Assembly (NCBI RefSeq): GCF_030157465.1
Contig: NZ_JAOAUU010000056.1
Coordinates: forward strand, 1 to 60,079
DNA length: 60,079 nt
Direction: 5' to 3'
Source: Zoogloea sp.
GTDB taxonomy: Bacteria > Pseudomonadota > Gammaproteobacteria > Burkholderiales > Rhodocyclaceae
Positions 33,804 through 46,615 of the stretch are shown here, in pieces. Position 1 is the first letter of the stretch. Each line of letters starts with the position of its first letter. Both the position numbers and the translations under genes were made by a program. Under the pieces are notes generated by a model, which worked only from the letters and a program-made list of their open reading frames with translations, was not told the DNA's origin and ran no database searches.

Positions 33804-34279
33804 ATGCCAATAGCAAAAATATCAGCCGCGTTCCGCAGGCTGTGCCTCCTTGCTGCCGGCCTCATTGTTTCAGTCATCGGCGATCTCACCGGCAAGCAGA
33901 TCCGCTAAAAGCCAACCCGCGACGACATCGAGGGCAAGGGCTCAAGCTCAAGCGCTTCATGGGCAGCCCCAACATCAATGACATCGTCCCGGCCATGCTC
34001 AAGCACGAAAGCGACATGACCCTGCTCGACGTACCCGACGTGCTGCTGGCGCTTGAAATCTGGCCGGGCCAGATCCGGGTCATCGGCCCCATCTCGGGCG
34101 AACAGCGCATGGCAGCCGGCTTCCGCAAGGATTCCCCCGAACTGCGCGCGGCCTTCAACAGCTTTCTCACCCAGATCAAACAAGACGGCACCTACATGAA
34201 ACTGGTCAAGAAATACTTCCGTGCCGCCCCGCGCTACCTGCCCGAGTTCTTCAAGGATCTGCCGTCCGGGAAAAAATAG
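33804..34279 (+). pseudogene. Decayed periplasmic solute-binding protein (SBP_bac_3-like), copy 1
   Basis: A broken relative of the intact gene at 38394-39284. ATG 33804 opens a short signal-like peptide that joins [10 protein letters not shown] and then stops at TAA 33906-33908, where the intact copy reads TTC. The intact protein's first ~70 mature residues and about 90 residues in the middle are missing, and one base is lost near 33939 (AAGGGCTCAAG versus AAGGGCTACAAG in the intact copy). The C-terminal ~100 residues remain readable in another frame ([32 protein letters not shown]... to [10 protein letters not shown]) and closely match the intact copy. It precedes the copy 1 histidine kinase by 14 bp, as the intact gene precedes copy 2 by 8 bp. 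Confidence 0.88.
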
Positions 34280-34293
34280 GCTCGGCCACCGGT

Positions 34294-37221
34294 ATGTCGG
34301 TCGATCAAAACCTGCTGCGGCGCTACCGCAAGAGCCTCGTCGCCGTTCTGCTTTTCATCGCTTACGCGATAGGCCTGTTCGTCCATAACCTGAGCGTCCA
34401 GCAGCGCCTGGAGCAAAACCTGCTGGACGCCGCCAGCCTCGAACTCGCCAAGCAGGCGGACGCCTTTTCCAGCTATTTCGCGGAGCGCCACAACGCACTG
34501 GCCCACCTGGCCACCTCGGATGCCGTGGCCAACTATTTCGCCGGCCACGACCTCGGCATGACCGTCGAGTACGGCCTAGGCGTTCATACCCAGGCCATCG
34601 AGGACCGCTTCGAGCACCTCATCGACCAGGAACGTGTCGGCCAGACGCGCATCTACGAACGGATCGTGCTGATCGACCCCGCCGGGCAGCCGATCGCCGA
34701 AGCCGGCACGCTGCGCACCGACACCCGGGAAGACTACCCGGCCCTGGCGGCGCAGCTCGGCGACACCCGCGGCAACACTCGTGGCGTCATCCTGCTCGAC
34801 ACCCACGACCTGCTCCGCTTCAGCCAGCCGGTCAGGGTCAAGGATGCCCTGCGCGGCCACCTCATCGCCTACAGCCCGGTCGCCGCCCTCGAAGGCCGTG
34901 CCGCTGCAGCCAGCGCCCTGCGCCCCGAAGCCCTGGTGATCGCCAGCTCCGGCCATCCCGTGTCGGCCCCGGCCCCCGCGCAGTTCTCACGGCCCGAACT
35001 CATCCGGCTGCTGGCCGGAATGGGCGCCACGGGCACCCGGCGCACCGACACGCTCCCCTCGATCGACGGCGACAAGCCCATCGCCGCCATCAAGCAAGGC
35101 ATCGCGGGCTCGCCCCTCGCCCTCGCCAGCCTGATCACCCAGCGCGAACTCGAAGCCCACGCCATTCCGTCCCTCTTCCTGGCCGCCGCCGGCGCCGTGC
35201 CCTTCGTCGTCCTCTTCATCGTCATGCTTGAAATGCGCGAGCGGCGGCAGGTTGAACGGGCCCTCGCCGCCGCCCGCGCCGAAGCCCGCGCCGAAGCCGA
35301 ACGGCTGGCCCGCACGCGCAGCGAATTCATCGCCAACATGAGCCACGAAATCCGCACCCCGCTCAACGCCGTGCTCGGGCTCGCCCAGATCGGTCAGCGC
35401 GACCTCACCGGACGGCAGGCCAACCAGCAGTTCGTGCGCATCATCGACTCCGGCCAGCACCTGCTCGGCATCATCAACGACTTCCTCGACTGCGCGAAAA
35501 TCGAGGCCGGCAAGCTGTCGGTCGAGCACATCACCATCGAACCGGGCCAGGTCATCGACAGCGCCGTCACCCTCACCGCCGAACGGGCCTTCGCCCGCGG
35601 GCTCAACTTCGAGGTCCGCGAAAACGGCCTGCCCGCCCGGTGCCAGGGCGACCCGCTGCGACTCTCGCAGGTGCTGGTCAACCTGCTGGGCAACGCCATC
35701 AAGTTCACACACCACGGCGACGTCACCCTGGAGGCCGGCGTCGACGGCGACATGCTGCACCTGCGGGTCAGCGACACCGGGGTCGGCATGAGCCCGGACG
35801 AGATCGCCCGCCTCTTCCTGCCCTTCGAGCAGGCCGACAGCTCCACCACCCGGCGTTTCGGCGGCACCGGCCTCGGCCTGTCGATCAGCGCCCACCTGGT
35901 CCACTCCATGGGCGGCACCATCGACGTCAGCAGCCACCCCGGCGAGGGCAGCCGCTTCGACGTAAGGATTCCACTCATCGCCCCTGAATTCGACAGTCCC
36001 CCAGCCACCTCCGGCCGCATCGTGCTGGCCGGATTCCCGCCCGACGAGGCGGCCCGCCTGTGCGCCGAACTCCTCACCTGCGGCATCCGCAGCACCTGCA
36101 TCGACGCCCCCGCCGCCACGCCTCCCGACACCAAGCTGCTGGTGGTCGACGCCCGCCTCGCCGGCAACACCCGCGCCTGGCGAGAATGGCTGATCCGGCT
36201 GCATGAGCAGCGCTACCCCGTCGCCCTCGCCGGCCGGCTCGACGACGTGGACCGCGCAGCCCTGCCGGACGAACTCGGCGCCCACCTGCCGCTGATCGAA
36301 CGCCCCCTGCGCAGCCGCCACTTCATACACTGCCTCCACACCAGCGCCACCCTGCCAACCCCCGGCACCCCGGCCGAAATGCGCCTCGCCGGCATCTCGG
36401 TGCTGGCCGTCGACGACAACCAGGTTAACCGGCTGGTGCTGGCCGACATGCTCGAGCAGGAAGGCGCACAGGTCGAATGCCTGCCCGGCGGCGCCGAAAC
36501 CCTGGCCCGTCTCGAAGCAGGTGGCCCACAGGGTTTCGACATCGTGCTCACCGACATCCAGATGCCGGGCATGGACGGCTACGAACTCACCCGCGCCCTG
36601 CTCGCCACCCACCCCGGACTCCCGGTGCTCGGGCTGACCGCCCACGCGGGCGCCGAATCCCGCACCCAGTGCCTGGCCGCCGGCATGCTCGCCCACGTCA
36701 CCAAGCCCATCGAACTCGACACCCTGGTGACCGAAATCCTGCGTCACCGCCGATCGTCGCCCCCCCGCGCCAGCGTTCCGGCACAGGCCGCAGCGGTGCT
36801 GCCCGCGGCCCCCGAAGCTGTCGCCGTCACGGCGGCCACGGCCAGCAGGCTGATCGACTGGCCGGCCCTCGACGCCCAGTTCAAGGGCAAGGCCAGCGTC
36901 GTCAGCCGCATCGCCGGCAAAGCCATCATCACCTACCGCAACGAAGCCACCCACCTGCGTGAACTGGCTGCGGGCCAGGGCGGGCTGGACGAACTGGCTT
37001 TCCTGGCCCACAACATCAAGGGCTCGGCCGGTGCGCTCAAAGCCCAAAGCATCCACGAACTCGCCGCCGCCACCGACCTGTCTGCCCGGGCCGGCCAGCC
37101 AGACAGCCGCGCCCTCGCCGCCACGCTAGCCGGGCAGCTGGACGAACTGATCGTCGAACTCGAAATCCACAGCGCCGAAGCGGGTCAAAAAGCGACAGCG
37201 CAACTACAATCAAACCCATGA
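34294..37221 (+). CDS. Hybrid sensor histidine kinase (HisKA-HATPase-REC-HPt), copy 1
   Basis: 975 residues. Membrane segment about 14-32 ([19 protein letters not shown]), periplasmic sensor of ~255 residues, second membrane segment about 291-310. Phospho-acceptor region [23 protein letters not shown] (His near 350), HATPase with [15 protein letters not shown] and [11 protein letters not shown] (to about 530). Next is a degenerate receiver-like stretch (about 570-695: [21 protein letters not shown]), then an intact receiver ([18 protein letters not shown], phospho-Asp in [12 protein letters not shown], about 752, KPIEL) and an HPt with AHNIKGSAG (His near 904). A complete His-Asp-His relay with no output domain, so a separate response regulator is expected. 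It overlaps the following luciferase-like gene by 4 bp. Its upstream binding protein is broken. Confidence 0.93.
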   Translation: MSVDQNLLRRYRKSLVAVLLFIAYAIGLFVHNLSVQQRLEQNLLDAASLELAKQADAFSSYFAERHNALAHLATSDAVANYFAGHDLGMTVEYGLGVHTQAIEDRFEHLIDQERVGQTRIYERIVLIDPAGQPIAEAGTLRTDTREDYPALAAQLGDTRGNTRGVILLDTHDLLRFSQPVRVKDALRGHLIAYSPVAALEGRAAAASALRPEALVIASSGHPVSAPAPAQFSRPELIRLLAGMGATGTRRTDTLPSIDGDKPIAAIKQGIAGSPLALASLITQRELEAHAIPSLFLAAAGAVPFVVLFIVMLEMRERRQVERALAAARAEARAEAERLARTRSEFIANMSHEIRTPLNAVLGLAQIGQRDLTGRQANQQFVRIIDSGQHLLGIINDFLDCAKIEAGKLSVEHITIEPGQVIDSAVTLTAERAFARGLNFEVRENGLPARCQGDPLRLSQVLVNLLGNAIKFTHHGDVTLEAGVDGDMLHLRVSDTGVGMSPDEIARLFLPFEQADSSTTRRFGGTGLGLSISAHLVHSMGGTIDVSSHPGEGSRFDVRIPLIAPEFDSPPATSGRIVLAGFPPDEAARLCAELLTCGIRSTCIDAPAATPPDTKLLVVDARLAGNTRAWREWLIRLHEQRYPVALAGRLDDVDRAALPDELGAHLPLIERPLRSRHFIHCLHTSATLPTPGTPAEMRLAGISVLAVDDNQVNRLVLADMLEQEGAQVECLPGGAETLARLEAGGPQGFDIVLTDIQMPGMDGYELTRALLATHPGLPVLGLTAHAGAESRTQCLAAGMLAHVTKPIELDTLVTEILRHRRSSPPRASVPAQAAAVLPAAPEAVAVTAATASRLIDWPALDAQFKGKASVVSRIAGKAIITYRNEATHLRELAAGQGGLDELAFLAHNIKGSAGALKAQSIHELAAATDLSARAGQPDSRALAATLAGQLDELIVELEIHSAEAGQKATAQLQSNP

Positions 37222-38219
37222 ACACACTCAAAGACACCAAGCTTTCCATGCTCGACCTCGTCGCCGTGCGCGAGGGCCGCAGCGTGGCCGACTCGCTGGC
37301 GGTGGCCCTGCGCACTGCACAGCACGCCGAAACCCTCGGCTTCGCCCGCTACTGGGTGGCCGAACATCACAACATGCCGGGCATCGCCAGTTCGGCCACC
37401 GCCGTGCTGGTCGGCCACATCGCCGGCGGCACGCGCACGATCCGGGTCGGCTCCGGCGGCATCATGCTGCCCAACCACGCTCCGCTGGTGGTCGCCGAAG
37501 CCTTTGGCACCCTCGGCGAGCTCTACCCTGGCCGTATCGACCTGGGCCTCGGCCGTGCCCCCGGCACCGACGGCATCACCATGCGCGCACTGCGCCGCGA
37601 CCGCACCGAAACCGAAGACGACTTCCCCCGCGAAGTGGCCGAACTGCAACAGCTGCTCGGCCCCGTCCAGCCCGGCCAGCGCGTCGTTGCCATGCCCGGC
37701 GCCGGCACCCAGGTGCCGATCTGGATCCTCGGCTCCAGCACCTTCTCGGCCCGGCTCGCCGCCGAACGCGGCCTGCCCTACGCCTTCGCCTCGCACTTCG
37801 CGCCGCGCCAGGTGCTTCAGGCCATCGATATCTACCGCAGCAACTTCCGCCCCTCGGAAGCCCTCGACAAACCCTACGTGACCATCGGCGTGCCGCTGAT
37901 CGCCGCCCCCACCGACGAAGAAGCCGAATACCTCGCCAGCAGCAACTACCAGCGCGTGCTCGGCATCCTCACCGGCAACCGGCGCCGCCTGCAGCCGCCC
38001 GTCGAAAACTTCATGGCCGGCCTGCGCTCCGAAGAACGCGCCGCCATCGGCGACTTCCTCGCCGCCGCCGTGGTGGGTGGCCCGGAACGCGTGCACGAAG
38101 GATTCAGCCGCCTCGCCGAACTCACCCAGGCCGACGAGTTCATGCTGGTCAGCGACATCTACGATCCCGAGCTGCGCCTGCGCGCCCTCGACATCGCCGC
38201 CGCAGCCGTGGCGGCCTGA
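37218..38219 (+). CDS. Luciferase-like flavin-dependent monooxygenase
   Basis: 333 residues, coupled to the copy 1 kinase by an ATGA overlap. [92 protein letters not shown] is the typical (beta/alpha)8 bacterial-luciferase-like start with the EHHN motif, and [17 protein letters not shown] is the YhbW/MsnO8-subgroup hallmark. FMN-linked and NAD(P)H- or reduced-flavin-dependent oxidoreductase; the real substrate is unknown for this subgroup. Its place between two kinase modules is probably an accident of the duplication, but co-transcription with the copy 1 kinase is likely. Confidence 0.9.
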   Translation: MNTLKDTKLSMLDLVAVREGRSVADSLAVALRTAQHAETLGFARYWVAEHHNMPGIASSATAVLVGHIAGGTRTIRVGSGGIMLPNHAPLVVAEAFGTLGELYPGRIDLGLGRAPGTDGITMRALRRDRTETEDDFPREVAELQQLLGPVQPGQRVVAMPGAGTQVPIWILGSSTFSARLAAERGLPYAFASHFAPRQVLQAIDIYRSNFRPSEALDKPYVTIGVPLIAAPTDEEAEYLASSNYQRVLGILTGNRRRLQPPVENFMAGLRSEERAAIGDFLAAAVVGGPERVHEGFSRLAELTQADEFMLVSDIYDPELRLRALDIAAAAVAA

Positions 38220-38393
38220 GCACCGCTTGCCGGGCGGGCCGCGCGCGGTGCATGCCGTCGCCCCCCGCCCGGCATCTTTGCCGTCAGCATTTTCCGGTAA
38301 AGAATCCGCCGCAATTTCCGTTAGCGTCAATGAGTTGATCATTAACCGCGCGTGCCCGTCCAGCCCTCCCGGCCGGAAACACAAGGAGATGTC

Positions 38394-39284
38394 ATGGCCC
38401 CGTTTTTCCGCCGCTGGCTGGCGCTTGCGCTGGCGCTGCTCACCCACTGCGCCTTCGCTGACGACCTCCAGGACATCCGCACCCGCGGCGTGCTGCGCCA
38501 CCTTGGCGTGCCCTACGCCAATTTCGTCACCGGCAGCGGCGACGGCATGGACGTGGAAATCGTCCAGCTCTTCGCCCGCCACCTGGGCGTGCGCTACGAA
38601 TTCGTGCCCTCCACCTGGGGTGACGTGATTGGCGATCTGACCGGCAAGGAAGTCCGCTTCAAGCCCACCTACCGTGAAGTCGGCACCCGTCCGGTGCGCG
38701 GCGACATCATCGCCAACGGGCTCACCATCCTGCCGCCGCGCAAAAAGATCATCGACTACTCCGACCCCACCTTTCCGTCGGCGGTCTGGTTGCTGGCCCG
38801 TCCGGAAGCCGGCGTGAGGCCGATCAAGCCCAGCGGCAACCGCGAGCAGGACATCAAGACCACCAAGGCCATGCTGAAGCTCGGCACCACCTTCGTGATG
38901 GACAACTCCTGCCTCGACCCCACCCTCTACGACCTCGAAGGCAAGGGCTACAAGCTCAAGCGCTTCACGGGCAGCACCAACCTCAACGACATCGTGCCGG
39001 CCCTGCTCAAGCACGAAAGCGACATGACCCTGCTCGACGTGCCCGACGTGATGGTGGCCATGGAACGCTGGTCCGGCCAGGTCATGGTGATCGGCCCGAT
39101 CTCCGAGGAACAGCGCATGGCAGCGGCCTTCCGCAAGGACTCCCCCGAACTGCGCAAGGCCTTCAACACCTTCCTCGCCCAGATCAAGCAGGACGGCACC
39201 TACATGAAGCTGGTCAAGAAATACTTCCGCGCCGCCCCGCGCTATCTGCCCGAGTTCTTCAAAGACCTGCCGACCCGGCCCTGA
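38394..39284 (+). CDS. Periplasmic solute-binding protein (SBP_bac_3-like), copy 2, intact
   Basis: 296 residues from ATG 38394 with AAGGAG 8 bases upstream. Sec signal ([18 protein letters not shown]). The mature part resembles family 3 binding proteins: [95 protein letters not shown], and a C-terminal [20 protein letters not shown], often seen in periplasmic binding proteins that pair with sensor kinases. No ABC permease or ATPase is nearby. Instead a hybrid kinase follows 8 bp later, so ligand sensing by direct binding-protein/kinase contact is likely. Ligand unknown. Confidence 0.88.
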   Translation: MAPFFRRWLALALALLTHCAFADDLQDIRTRGVLRHLGVPYANFVTGSGDGMDVEIVQLFARHLGVRYEFVPSTWGDVIGDLTGKEVRFKPTYREVGTRPVRGDIIANGLTILPPRKKIIDYSDPTFPSAVWLLARPEAGVRPIKPSGNREQDIKTTKAMLKLGTTFVMDNSCLDPTLYDLEGKGYKLKRFTGSTNLNDIVPALLKHESDMTLLDVPDVMVAMERWSGQVMVIGPISEEQRMAAAFRKDSPELRKAFNTFLAQIKQDGTYMKLVKKYFRAAPRYLPEFFKDLPTRP

Positions 39285-39292
39285 CCTTCGTC

Positions 39293-42118
39293 ATGCCAGC
39301 CAACGCATCCCTGCTCAGGCGATACCGCAAAAGCCTGATCGCGGTGCTGATCTTCATCGCCTACGCAGCGGGGCTGTTCGTGCATAACCTGGACGTTCGC
39401 CAGCGCCTGCAGCAAAACCTGCTCGACTCCGTGCAACTCGAGCTGACCCGGCAGGCAGACGGCCTGGCCTACTACTTCACCGAACGTCACAACGACCTCG
39501 CCGATCTGGCCGCCTCGGAGCCGATAGCCAATTACTTCGGCGGCGTCGATCTGGGCATGAGCACCCAGTACGGCCTGGGCATCCACGTGATGGCCGTCGA
39601 GGAGAAGTTCGCCCACGTCATCGAGCAGAAACTGCGCGGCCCCCACCACATCTACACCCGCATCGTGCTGGTTGATGAACACGGGACCCTGATCGGCGAG
39701 TCGGGCAATTCCGAATGGCTGGAACACTACGCCGCGCTGCTGCCGGAACTGGGCGACAGTCGCGGCATCGCCCTCCTCGACTCGGGCCTGCTGCTGCGCC
39801 TCACCCGCCCGGTCACCGTCAAGGGGCAACTGCGCGGCTACCTGATCGCCTACGGCCCCACGCTCGTCCTTGAAGGCCACACGGGCGTACTGCGCCCCGA
39901 AGCCATCGTGTTGGCCGCCACCGGCAAACCCGTCACCCGTCAGGCGCCCCCCGAGTTCTCACTGCCGGAAGTTTCCCGGCTTCTCGCCGGACTGGGCTCC
40001 GACGGCCAGCACGCCGCCATCGACCAGCCGGCCATCGGCGACGACAGGCTCATCGCGACCCTCAAACAGAACGTGGACGGCACCCCCTTCGCCCTCGTCG
40101 CCCTGATCACCGAGCGGGAACTCAGCGCCCACTCCATCCCGTCACTGCTGCTGGCAGCAGTAGGCGCCGTTCCCTTCATCGTGATGTTCATCGTGATGCA
40201 GGAGATGCGCGAACGCAGCCGGGTCGAACAAGCCAACACCAGCGCCCGCATCGGGGCCGAGCGCCTGGCCCAGGCGCGCAGCGAGTTTCTCGCCAACATG
40301 AGCCACGAAATCCGCACGCCCCTCAACGCCATTCTCGGTCTCGCCCAGATGGGCCAGCGCGGCTCGGCCGGCCGCCAGGCCGAACACCAGTTCGTGCGCA
40401 TCATCGAATCGGGCCAGCACCTGCTCGGCGTCATCAACGACATCCTCGACTGCGCCAAGATCGAAGCAGGCAAACTGAAGGTCGAGTTCATCCCCGTCGA
40501 ACCCGGCAAGGTCATCGACAGCGTGATCACCCTCACCGCCGAACGCGCCTTCACCCGGGGCCTCACCTTCACCGTGCACGAAAGCGGCCTGCCGGCCAGC
40601 TTCCGCGGCGATGCGCTGCGCCTATCGCAGGTGCTGGTCAACCTGCTGGGCAACGCCATCAAGTTCACCGATACCGGCTCGGTCACCCTGGAGGCGCGGA
40701 TCGAGAACGAGCAGCTCTGCCTGCGGATAAGCGACACCGGCATCGGCATGACCCCCGAACAGATCCAGCGCCTGTTCCTGCCCTTCGAGCAGGCCGACAG
40801 CTCGACCACCCGCCGCTTCGGCGGCACCGGCCTGGGCCTGTCGATCAGCGCCCACCTGGCCAAGGCCATGGGCGGCACCATCGAAGTCAGCAGCACCCCC
40901 GGGGTCGGCAGCAGCTTCGACGTCCGGCTGCCGCTGGTGGCCCCCGAACCCGAAGCCCCGCCGCCGCCCGGAAGGATCATGCTGGCGGGTTTTCCGGCCG
41001 ACGAAGCCCGCGTGGCGCTCGCCGAACTGGCCGCCCGCGGCATTCCCGCCAGCACCATCGACAGCCCGGTCGGAATGGTTCCGGCCGATGCCCTCGTCGC
41101 CGTCGATGCCCGTTTTGCCGAACGTGGCTCCGCCTGGAGAAAATGGCTCGGCCGCCTGCGCGACGAGGGGCGCTGCGTGGCACTGGTCGGCCGTATTGAT
41201 GAAATCGACATGTCCGGCCTGGCCGAAGGCCTGGAGGGCCGCCTGCCGCTGATCGAGCGGCCGCTGCGCACCCGCCACCTGGTAGACTGCCTGCGCAACA
41301 CGGCCGGCCCGCGGCCGGTCTTCGCCCCGCCACACACCCGCCTGGACGGCCTGCTGGTGCTGGCGGTGGACGATAACGAGATCAACCGTCTCGTGCTGGC
41401 CGACCTGCTCGCCCAGGAGGGCGCCCGGGTAGACTGCGTGGCAAGCGGCAGCGAAGCACTGGCCCACATCCAGAGCGCAGGCTCCGCCGGATACAGCATC
41501 GTCCTGACCGACATCCAGATGCCCGGCATGGACGGCTACGAACTGACCCGCCACCTGCATGCCATCGATCCAAAGCTGCCAGTGCTGGGCCTGACGGCCC
41601 ACGCAGGCGCCGAAGCGCGCGATCACTGCCTCGCCGCAGGCATGCTCGCCCACATAGCCAAGCCCATCGAGCTCGACCCGCTGATGAAAGAGATCCTGGA
41701 TCATTGCCGCTCACCGGCCACCGAAACCCGCGGCAACACCGCGATGCCCGAAGCGCCCGCAGCCAAACCCGCCGACAGCACCGGCATCGTCGACTGGGCG
41801 GCACTCGAAGTGCAGTTCAAGGGCAAGACCAGCTTCGTCACCCGCATCGCCGGCAAGGCGCTCATCAGCTACCGAAGCAGCGTCACCCAGCTACGCGCAC
41901 TCGCCGCGGGCGATGGCGAGTTGTCGGAACTATCCTTCGTGGCCCACGCCATCAAGGGCTCGGCGGGCACCCTCAAGGCCACGCAAATCTACGAGCTGGC
42001 CGCCACCACCGACATGGCCGCCCGCGCAGGCGACGCCAACAGCCGCGCCCTGGCTGGTGAGCTGGCCGACGCGCTGGACGGCCTCATCCGCGAACTGGAA
42101 ATCCGGACCGGGGAGTAA
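39293..42118 (+). CDS. Hybrid sensor histidine kinase (HisKA-HATPase-REC-HPt), copy 2
   Basis: 941 residues, same architecture as the kinase at 34294-37221: N-terminal membrane segment ([19 protein letters not shown]), ~250-residue periplasmic sensor, second membrane segment ([18 protein letters not shown]). His[21 protein letters not shown], HATPase with [10 protein letters not shown] and [11 protein letters not shown], a degenerate receiver-like part ([22 protein letters not shown]), intact receiver ([39 protein letters not shown]) and HPt AHAIKGSAG. Cytoplasmic domains are far more alike between the copies than the periplasmic sensors. It follows an intact binding protein by 8 bp. A cognate response regulator is not in the window. 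Confidence 0.93.
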   Translation: MPANASLLRRYRKSLIAVLIFIAYAAGLFVHNLDVRQRLQQNLLDSVQLELTRQADGLAYYFTERHNDLADLAASEPIANYFGGVDLGMSTQYGLGIHVMAVEEKFAHVIEQKLRGPHHIYTRIVLVDEHGTLIGESGNSEWLEHYAALLPELGDSRGIALLDSGLLLRLTRPVTVKGQLRGYLIAYGPTLVLEGHTGVLRPEAIVLAATGKPVTRQAPPEFSLPEVSRLLAGLGSDGQHAAIDQPAIGDDRLIATLKQNVDGTPFALVALITERELSAHSIPSLLLAAVGAVPFIVMFIVMQEMRERSRVEQANTSARIGAERLAQARSEFLANMSHEIRTPLNAILGLAQMGQRGSAGRQAEHQFVRIIESGQHLLGVINDILDCAKIEAGKLKVEFIPVEPGKVIDSVITLTAERAFTRGLTFTVHESGLPASFRGDALRLSQVLVNLLGNAIKFTDTGSVTLEARIENEQLCLRISDTGIGMTPEQIQRLFLPFEQADSSTTRRFGGTGLGLSISAHLAKAMGGTIEVSSTPGVGSSFDVRLPLVAPEPEAPPPPGRIMLAGFPADEARVALAELAARGIPASTIDSPVGMVPADALVAVDARFAERGSAWRKWLGRLRDEGRCVALVGRIDEIDMSGLAEGLEGRLPLIERPLRTRHLVDCLRNTAGPRPVFAPPHTRLDGLLVLAVDDNEINRLVLADLLAQEGARVDCVASGSEALAHIQSAGSAGYSIVLTDIQMPGMDGYELTRHLHAIDPKLPVLGLTAHAGAEARDHCLAAGMLAHIAKPIELDPLMKEILDHCRSPATETRGNTAMPEAPAAKPADSTGIVDWAALEVQFKGKTSFVTRIAGKALISYRSSVTQLRALAAGDGELSELSFVAHAIKGSAGTLKATQIYELAATTDMAARAGDANSRALAGELADALDGLIRELEIRTGE

Positions 42119-42126
42119 GCCGCAAA

Positions 42127-42618
42127 TCAGCCCGGGCGCCGACGCCCGCCACCCGGCCCGCGGTGGGGCCAGGGACGGCGCTTGTCGTCTTCTTCGACCT
42201 TGGGCTTCGGCATCAGCAGATTCTTGCCGCCCGCTTGCGCGGCAGCCCGCTGCGCCAGAATGGCAGCGCAAGCCTGCTGCGGCGTCACCACAACGGGCAC
42301 GTTGCCGCCGCCCGGAATGTAGTCGCCGAGCCGCTCCCGGATCACCTGCATGCGTTCGACCGTATCGGCCTTTTTGGGAACACGGCCGCTCATCACCTTC
42401 TGGGCATCCGGCGTGAGCGTGTAGCCGCCCTCCACCTCACGGATCAGGCCATGCACCGACAGCCGGTGAAACGCCTCGACCAGGCGCGTTTCGGAAGGCA
42501 CGGCAACCTGCAGCAGATCAACCGCCGCAACAACCTCGAGCAGCTCTGCCGGACGCCTCTTAGAGGCGATCGTGACGGCCAGCAGGATAAGAACATCAAC
42601 TTCGTGGATCGGATACAT
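42127..42618 (-). CDS. Uncharacterised protein with winged-helix-like N-terminus
   Basis: 163 residues from ATG 42618; longer in-frame starts add a Gly/Arg/Pro-rich leader without motif. Residues about 1-90 are helical with a turn pattern of small winged-helix domains: LILLAVTIASKRRPAELLEVVAAVDLLQ, ETRLVEAFHRLSVHGLIREVEGGYTLTPDAQKVMSG (recognition helix then beta wing). The rest is a short linker, PQQACAAILAQRAAAQ, and a basic Arg/Gly/Pro-rich tail (KRRPWPHRGPGGGRRRPG) that may bind nucleic acid. It lies downstream of the carbonic anhydrase gene on the same strand, but a terminator separates them. DNA binding is an inference; no family name recognised. Confidence 0.65.
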   Translation of the reverse strand: MYPIHEVDVLILLAVTIASKRRPAELLEVVAAVDLLQVAVPSETRLVEAFHRLSVHGLIREVEGGYTLTPDAQKVMSGRVPKKADTVERMQVIRERLGDYIPGGGNVPVVVTPQQACAAILAQRAAAQAGGKNLLMPKPKVEEDDKRRPWPHRGPGGGRRRPG

Positions 42619-42802
42619 GGAGTGAGCTTTGAAAACCTGTGAAAGTCGGGGCCGCCAACATCGGGCCCCGATGGGGAACAAGGAAACGGCGCAATCCGCC
42701 GTGAGGTCGGAAGTGTAAGCCCTTGACCTGACAAGTCGAAACCGGCTTTTTTGGAGGCCCGGCGGGCACACCCGGGCCACGGCCCGAAAACCCGCGGTGC
42801 CA

Positions 42803-42845
42803 GACAAGAAAAGCCGGCAGCCAGGCCGCGGGCCCGGGCTGCCGG
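42803..42845 (-). terminator. Terminator of carbonic anhydrase gene
   Basis: Stem CCGGCAGCC/GGCTGCCGG (42814-42822, 42837-42845). On the minus strand it is followed by GC then TTTTCTTG. It lies 15 bp past the stop at 42860. Confidence 0.75.
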
Positions 42846-42859
42846 ATCGGCCGGTCAAA

Positions 42860-44335
42860 TCAGCGGGATTCCTTGATCATCCGGCCACGGATCGACTGCA
42901 CAGGGCGCGCATTCATCGGGTAGAGGCGCGCGAAAATCGCGATCTGCTCGTGCGAAAGCTGGGCCGGCTGCTTCATCACCATCCACATCACGCCCTCGCT
43001 GCACGGCGGCGTGGTGAGCGAACCCATGTAGGTGTAGTAACTACGGTCGGCCGGCAAAAGCTGGTTCAGGTCGATGCTCACGCCTTCCGGCGAGTAATCC
43101 ACGTTTTTCTCCAGCGGCAGGTTATTCCACAGGGTTTGCACCACAGGATGAGCCAGCCCGCGTTCGAGCAGCACCGCCACCACCGCTAGGCGCCCGTCGA
43201 GATCCTTGTGCACCAGATGCACGACCATCTCGAAACCCTTGCCGTTGATGCGCTCCTCGGACGGCCGGTGAAAGTGGAACTGGACGAGATCGTAATAACG
43301 CCCCATCACCGCGATGCTGCTGCCCGGCCCGACGTTCACCTGAACCGTGTGGCCGTTATCGACGATGCGGAAGTTGGACAGCACGTAGTCGAACTTGATC
43401 GGCTCCAGCTGAACCTTGATCCCGTCCCGAATGTCGATGGGCGACTGCCGCTCACCCGTGCCGCACAGCTGCCATTCCGGCTTGAGCACGCCCCAGTTGG
43501 CCGGGGCACCCTCGCCGTCATAGCTCCAGTGGATCTCGTGGTGTTCCAGCGGCGTGCCGACGGCGGCCGGGCCGTGGCCGGCACGGGCCTCCACCTGCAC
43601 CGGCGCCATGCGCACCACGCGGGGACGCGGACGCGGCGGCGGCACATAGGCCGGCACCCGGCGCACTTCCGGCGCCGCGGCTTCGGCCTGGGCCGGTTTT
43701 TCGACATGCTTGTCGACGACTTCGGCCCTTGGGGGCGGCGCCGGCTTGTCGATGAAATTCTTCTTGATCGGGGTGATCGGCTCGGCGGCGTGTTCGCCCT
43801 TGGCTTCGGAAACCTGCGTCACCGCAGCCTTGTCGGCCCCCTTTACCGGGCGGTAATCCGCCGCGCGCAGGTCGGGCTTGGCGCTTGCAGCCTGCGCGGC
43901 CTTCGAGGCGGTTTTGGCCAGCTGGGAAATATCCGCCATGCCCCCGGCAGGCTTGCAGACATCGCGCCACAGTTTTTCGTCCACGCTGCCGGCTGCAACC
44001 GGCACGTCCTTCTCGACCTTGACCTTCTCGTCCTTGACCACCGCAGAATCGGCGTCGAGATAAACGCGCTTGATGGTCGCGAAAGTCTGGTTCCTGCAGT
44101 CGTAGCGGTTGAGCGCCTTCACCGTCATGTAGCCGGCGGCGGCCGCTTCGGCGTCGGAAAGAACGATCCGCCCCCAGGCCACCTTGGTGCCGGGGTCGGA
44201 CTGCAGGATGCTGGCCCGGTCGAGTTCGATCGTACGCTTCTTGTCGGACGCGACGGTCTGCCAGTCGGCAGCCAGCGCGGAGGTCGCGCCAGCAAGGACC
44301 AGCAGGGCTGCGAGGGGACGCATGCGGTAGCGCAT
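42860..44335 (-). CDS. Alpha-type carbonic anhydrase with N-terminal SAE-like domain
   Basis: 491 residues from ATG 44335 (GGAG 8 bases upstream), with a signal peptide (MRPLAALLVLAGATSALAAD). Residues about 25-130 (WQTVASDKKRTIELDRASI...VAWGRIVLSDAEA...YDCRNQTFATIKRV) look like a surface-adhesin-E-type domain, followed by about 100 Lys/Pro/Ala-rich residues and a Pro/Arg run. The rest is an alpha-carbonic anhydrase (about 270-490): WSYDGEGAPANWG, RQSPIDI, zinc-ligand strand FHFHRPSEE (two His) and VVHLVHKD (third), then YTYMGSLTTPPCSEGVMW. All catalytic zinc histidines are present. It should interconvert CO2 and bicarbonate in the periplasm or at the surface. The normal bacterial alpha enzyme is ~220-250 residues, so the fusion is unusual. 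Confidence 0.88.
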   Translation of the reverse strand: MRYRMRPLAALLVLAGATSALAADWQTVASDKKRTIELDRASILQSDPGTKVAWGRIVLSDAEAAAAGYMTVKALNRYDCRNQTFATIKRVYLDADSAVVKDEKVKVEKDVPVAAGSVDEKLWRDVCKPAGGMADISQLAKTASKAAQAASAKPDLRAADYRPVKGADKAAVTQVSEAKGEHAAEPITPIKKNFIDKPAPPPRAEVVDKHVEKPAQAEAAAPEVRRVPAYVPPPRPRPRVVRMAPVQVEARAGHGPAAVGTPLEHHEIHWSYDGEGAPANWGVLKPEWQLCGTGERQSPIDIRDGIKVQLEPIKFDYVLSNFRIVDNGHTVQVNVGPGSSIAVMGRYYDLVQFHFHRPSEERINGKGFEMVVHLVHKDLDGRLAVVAVLLERGLAHPVVQTLWNNLPLEKNVDYSPEGVSIDLNQLLPADRSYYTYMGSLTTPPCSEGVMWMVMKQPAQLSHEQIAIFARLYPMNARPVQSIRGRMIKESR

Positions 44336-44487
44336 GTTTGCTTCTCCGGGGAAATGTGCGGGCCGCATATGCGGCCGGATGCCTCTTATTTCGGCGCGGC
44401 AGCGGCAAAGCTTTAGCGCCCCCCGGCGAATGACAAAATTTCCCGCGAAATCTTGCGTTTAGCCCCCTCTTCCAGTAGTTTCAGGGG

Positions 44488-46534
<2,047 letters not shown>

Positions 46535-46552
46535 GCACGCACGAACCCTGCA

Positions 46553-46572
46553 GGTCGGGCTGAAACCCGACC
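46553..46572. repeat. Short hairpin after thiC
   Basis: GGTCGGG-CTGAAA-CCCGACC, 7-bp perfect stem without U tract, 18 bp past thiC. Short hairpins of this sequence type occur as dispersed intergenic repeats in GC-rich proteobacteria; here it could add to the terminator that follows. Confidence 0.5.
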
Positions 46573-46586
46573 CACACAAAAATCAG

Positions 46587-46615
46587 AACGGGCCGCGATT
46601 GCGGCCCGTTTTTCT
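46587..46615 (+). terminator. Terminator of thiC
   Basis: Perfect 10-bp stem AACGGGCCGC/GCGGCCCGTT with GATT loop, then TTTCTT. Confidence 0.9.

Noticed and set aside
33842-34279. A 145-residue open frame starting MPPCCRPH as a real short gene
   Set aside because: Only the C-terminal ~100 residues resemble the binding protein; the first part is out of frame with the intact homologue and has no signal peptide or ribosome site. It is better read as part of the pseudogene.
37218-38219. Luciferase-like gene as part of a light-producing system
   Set aside because: The sequence matches the YhbW-type oxidoreductase subgroup, and no luxCDE-like genes are nearby.
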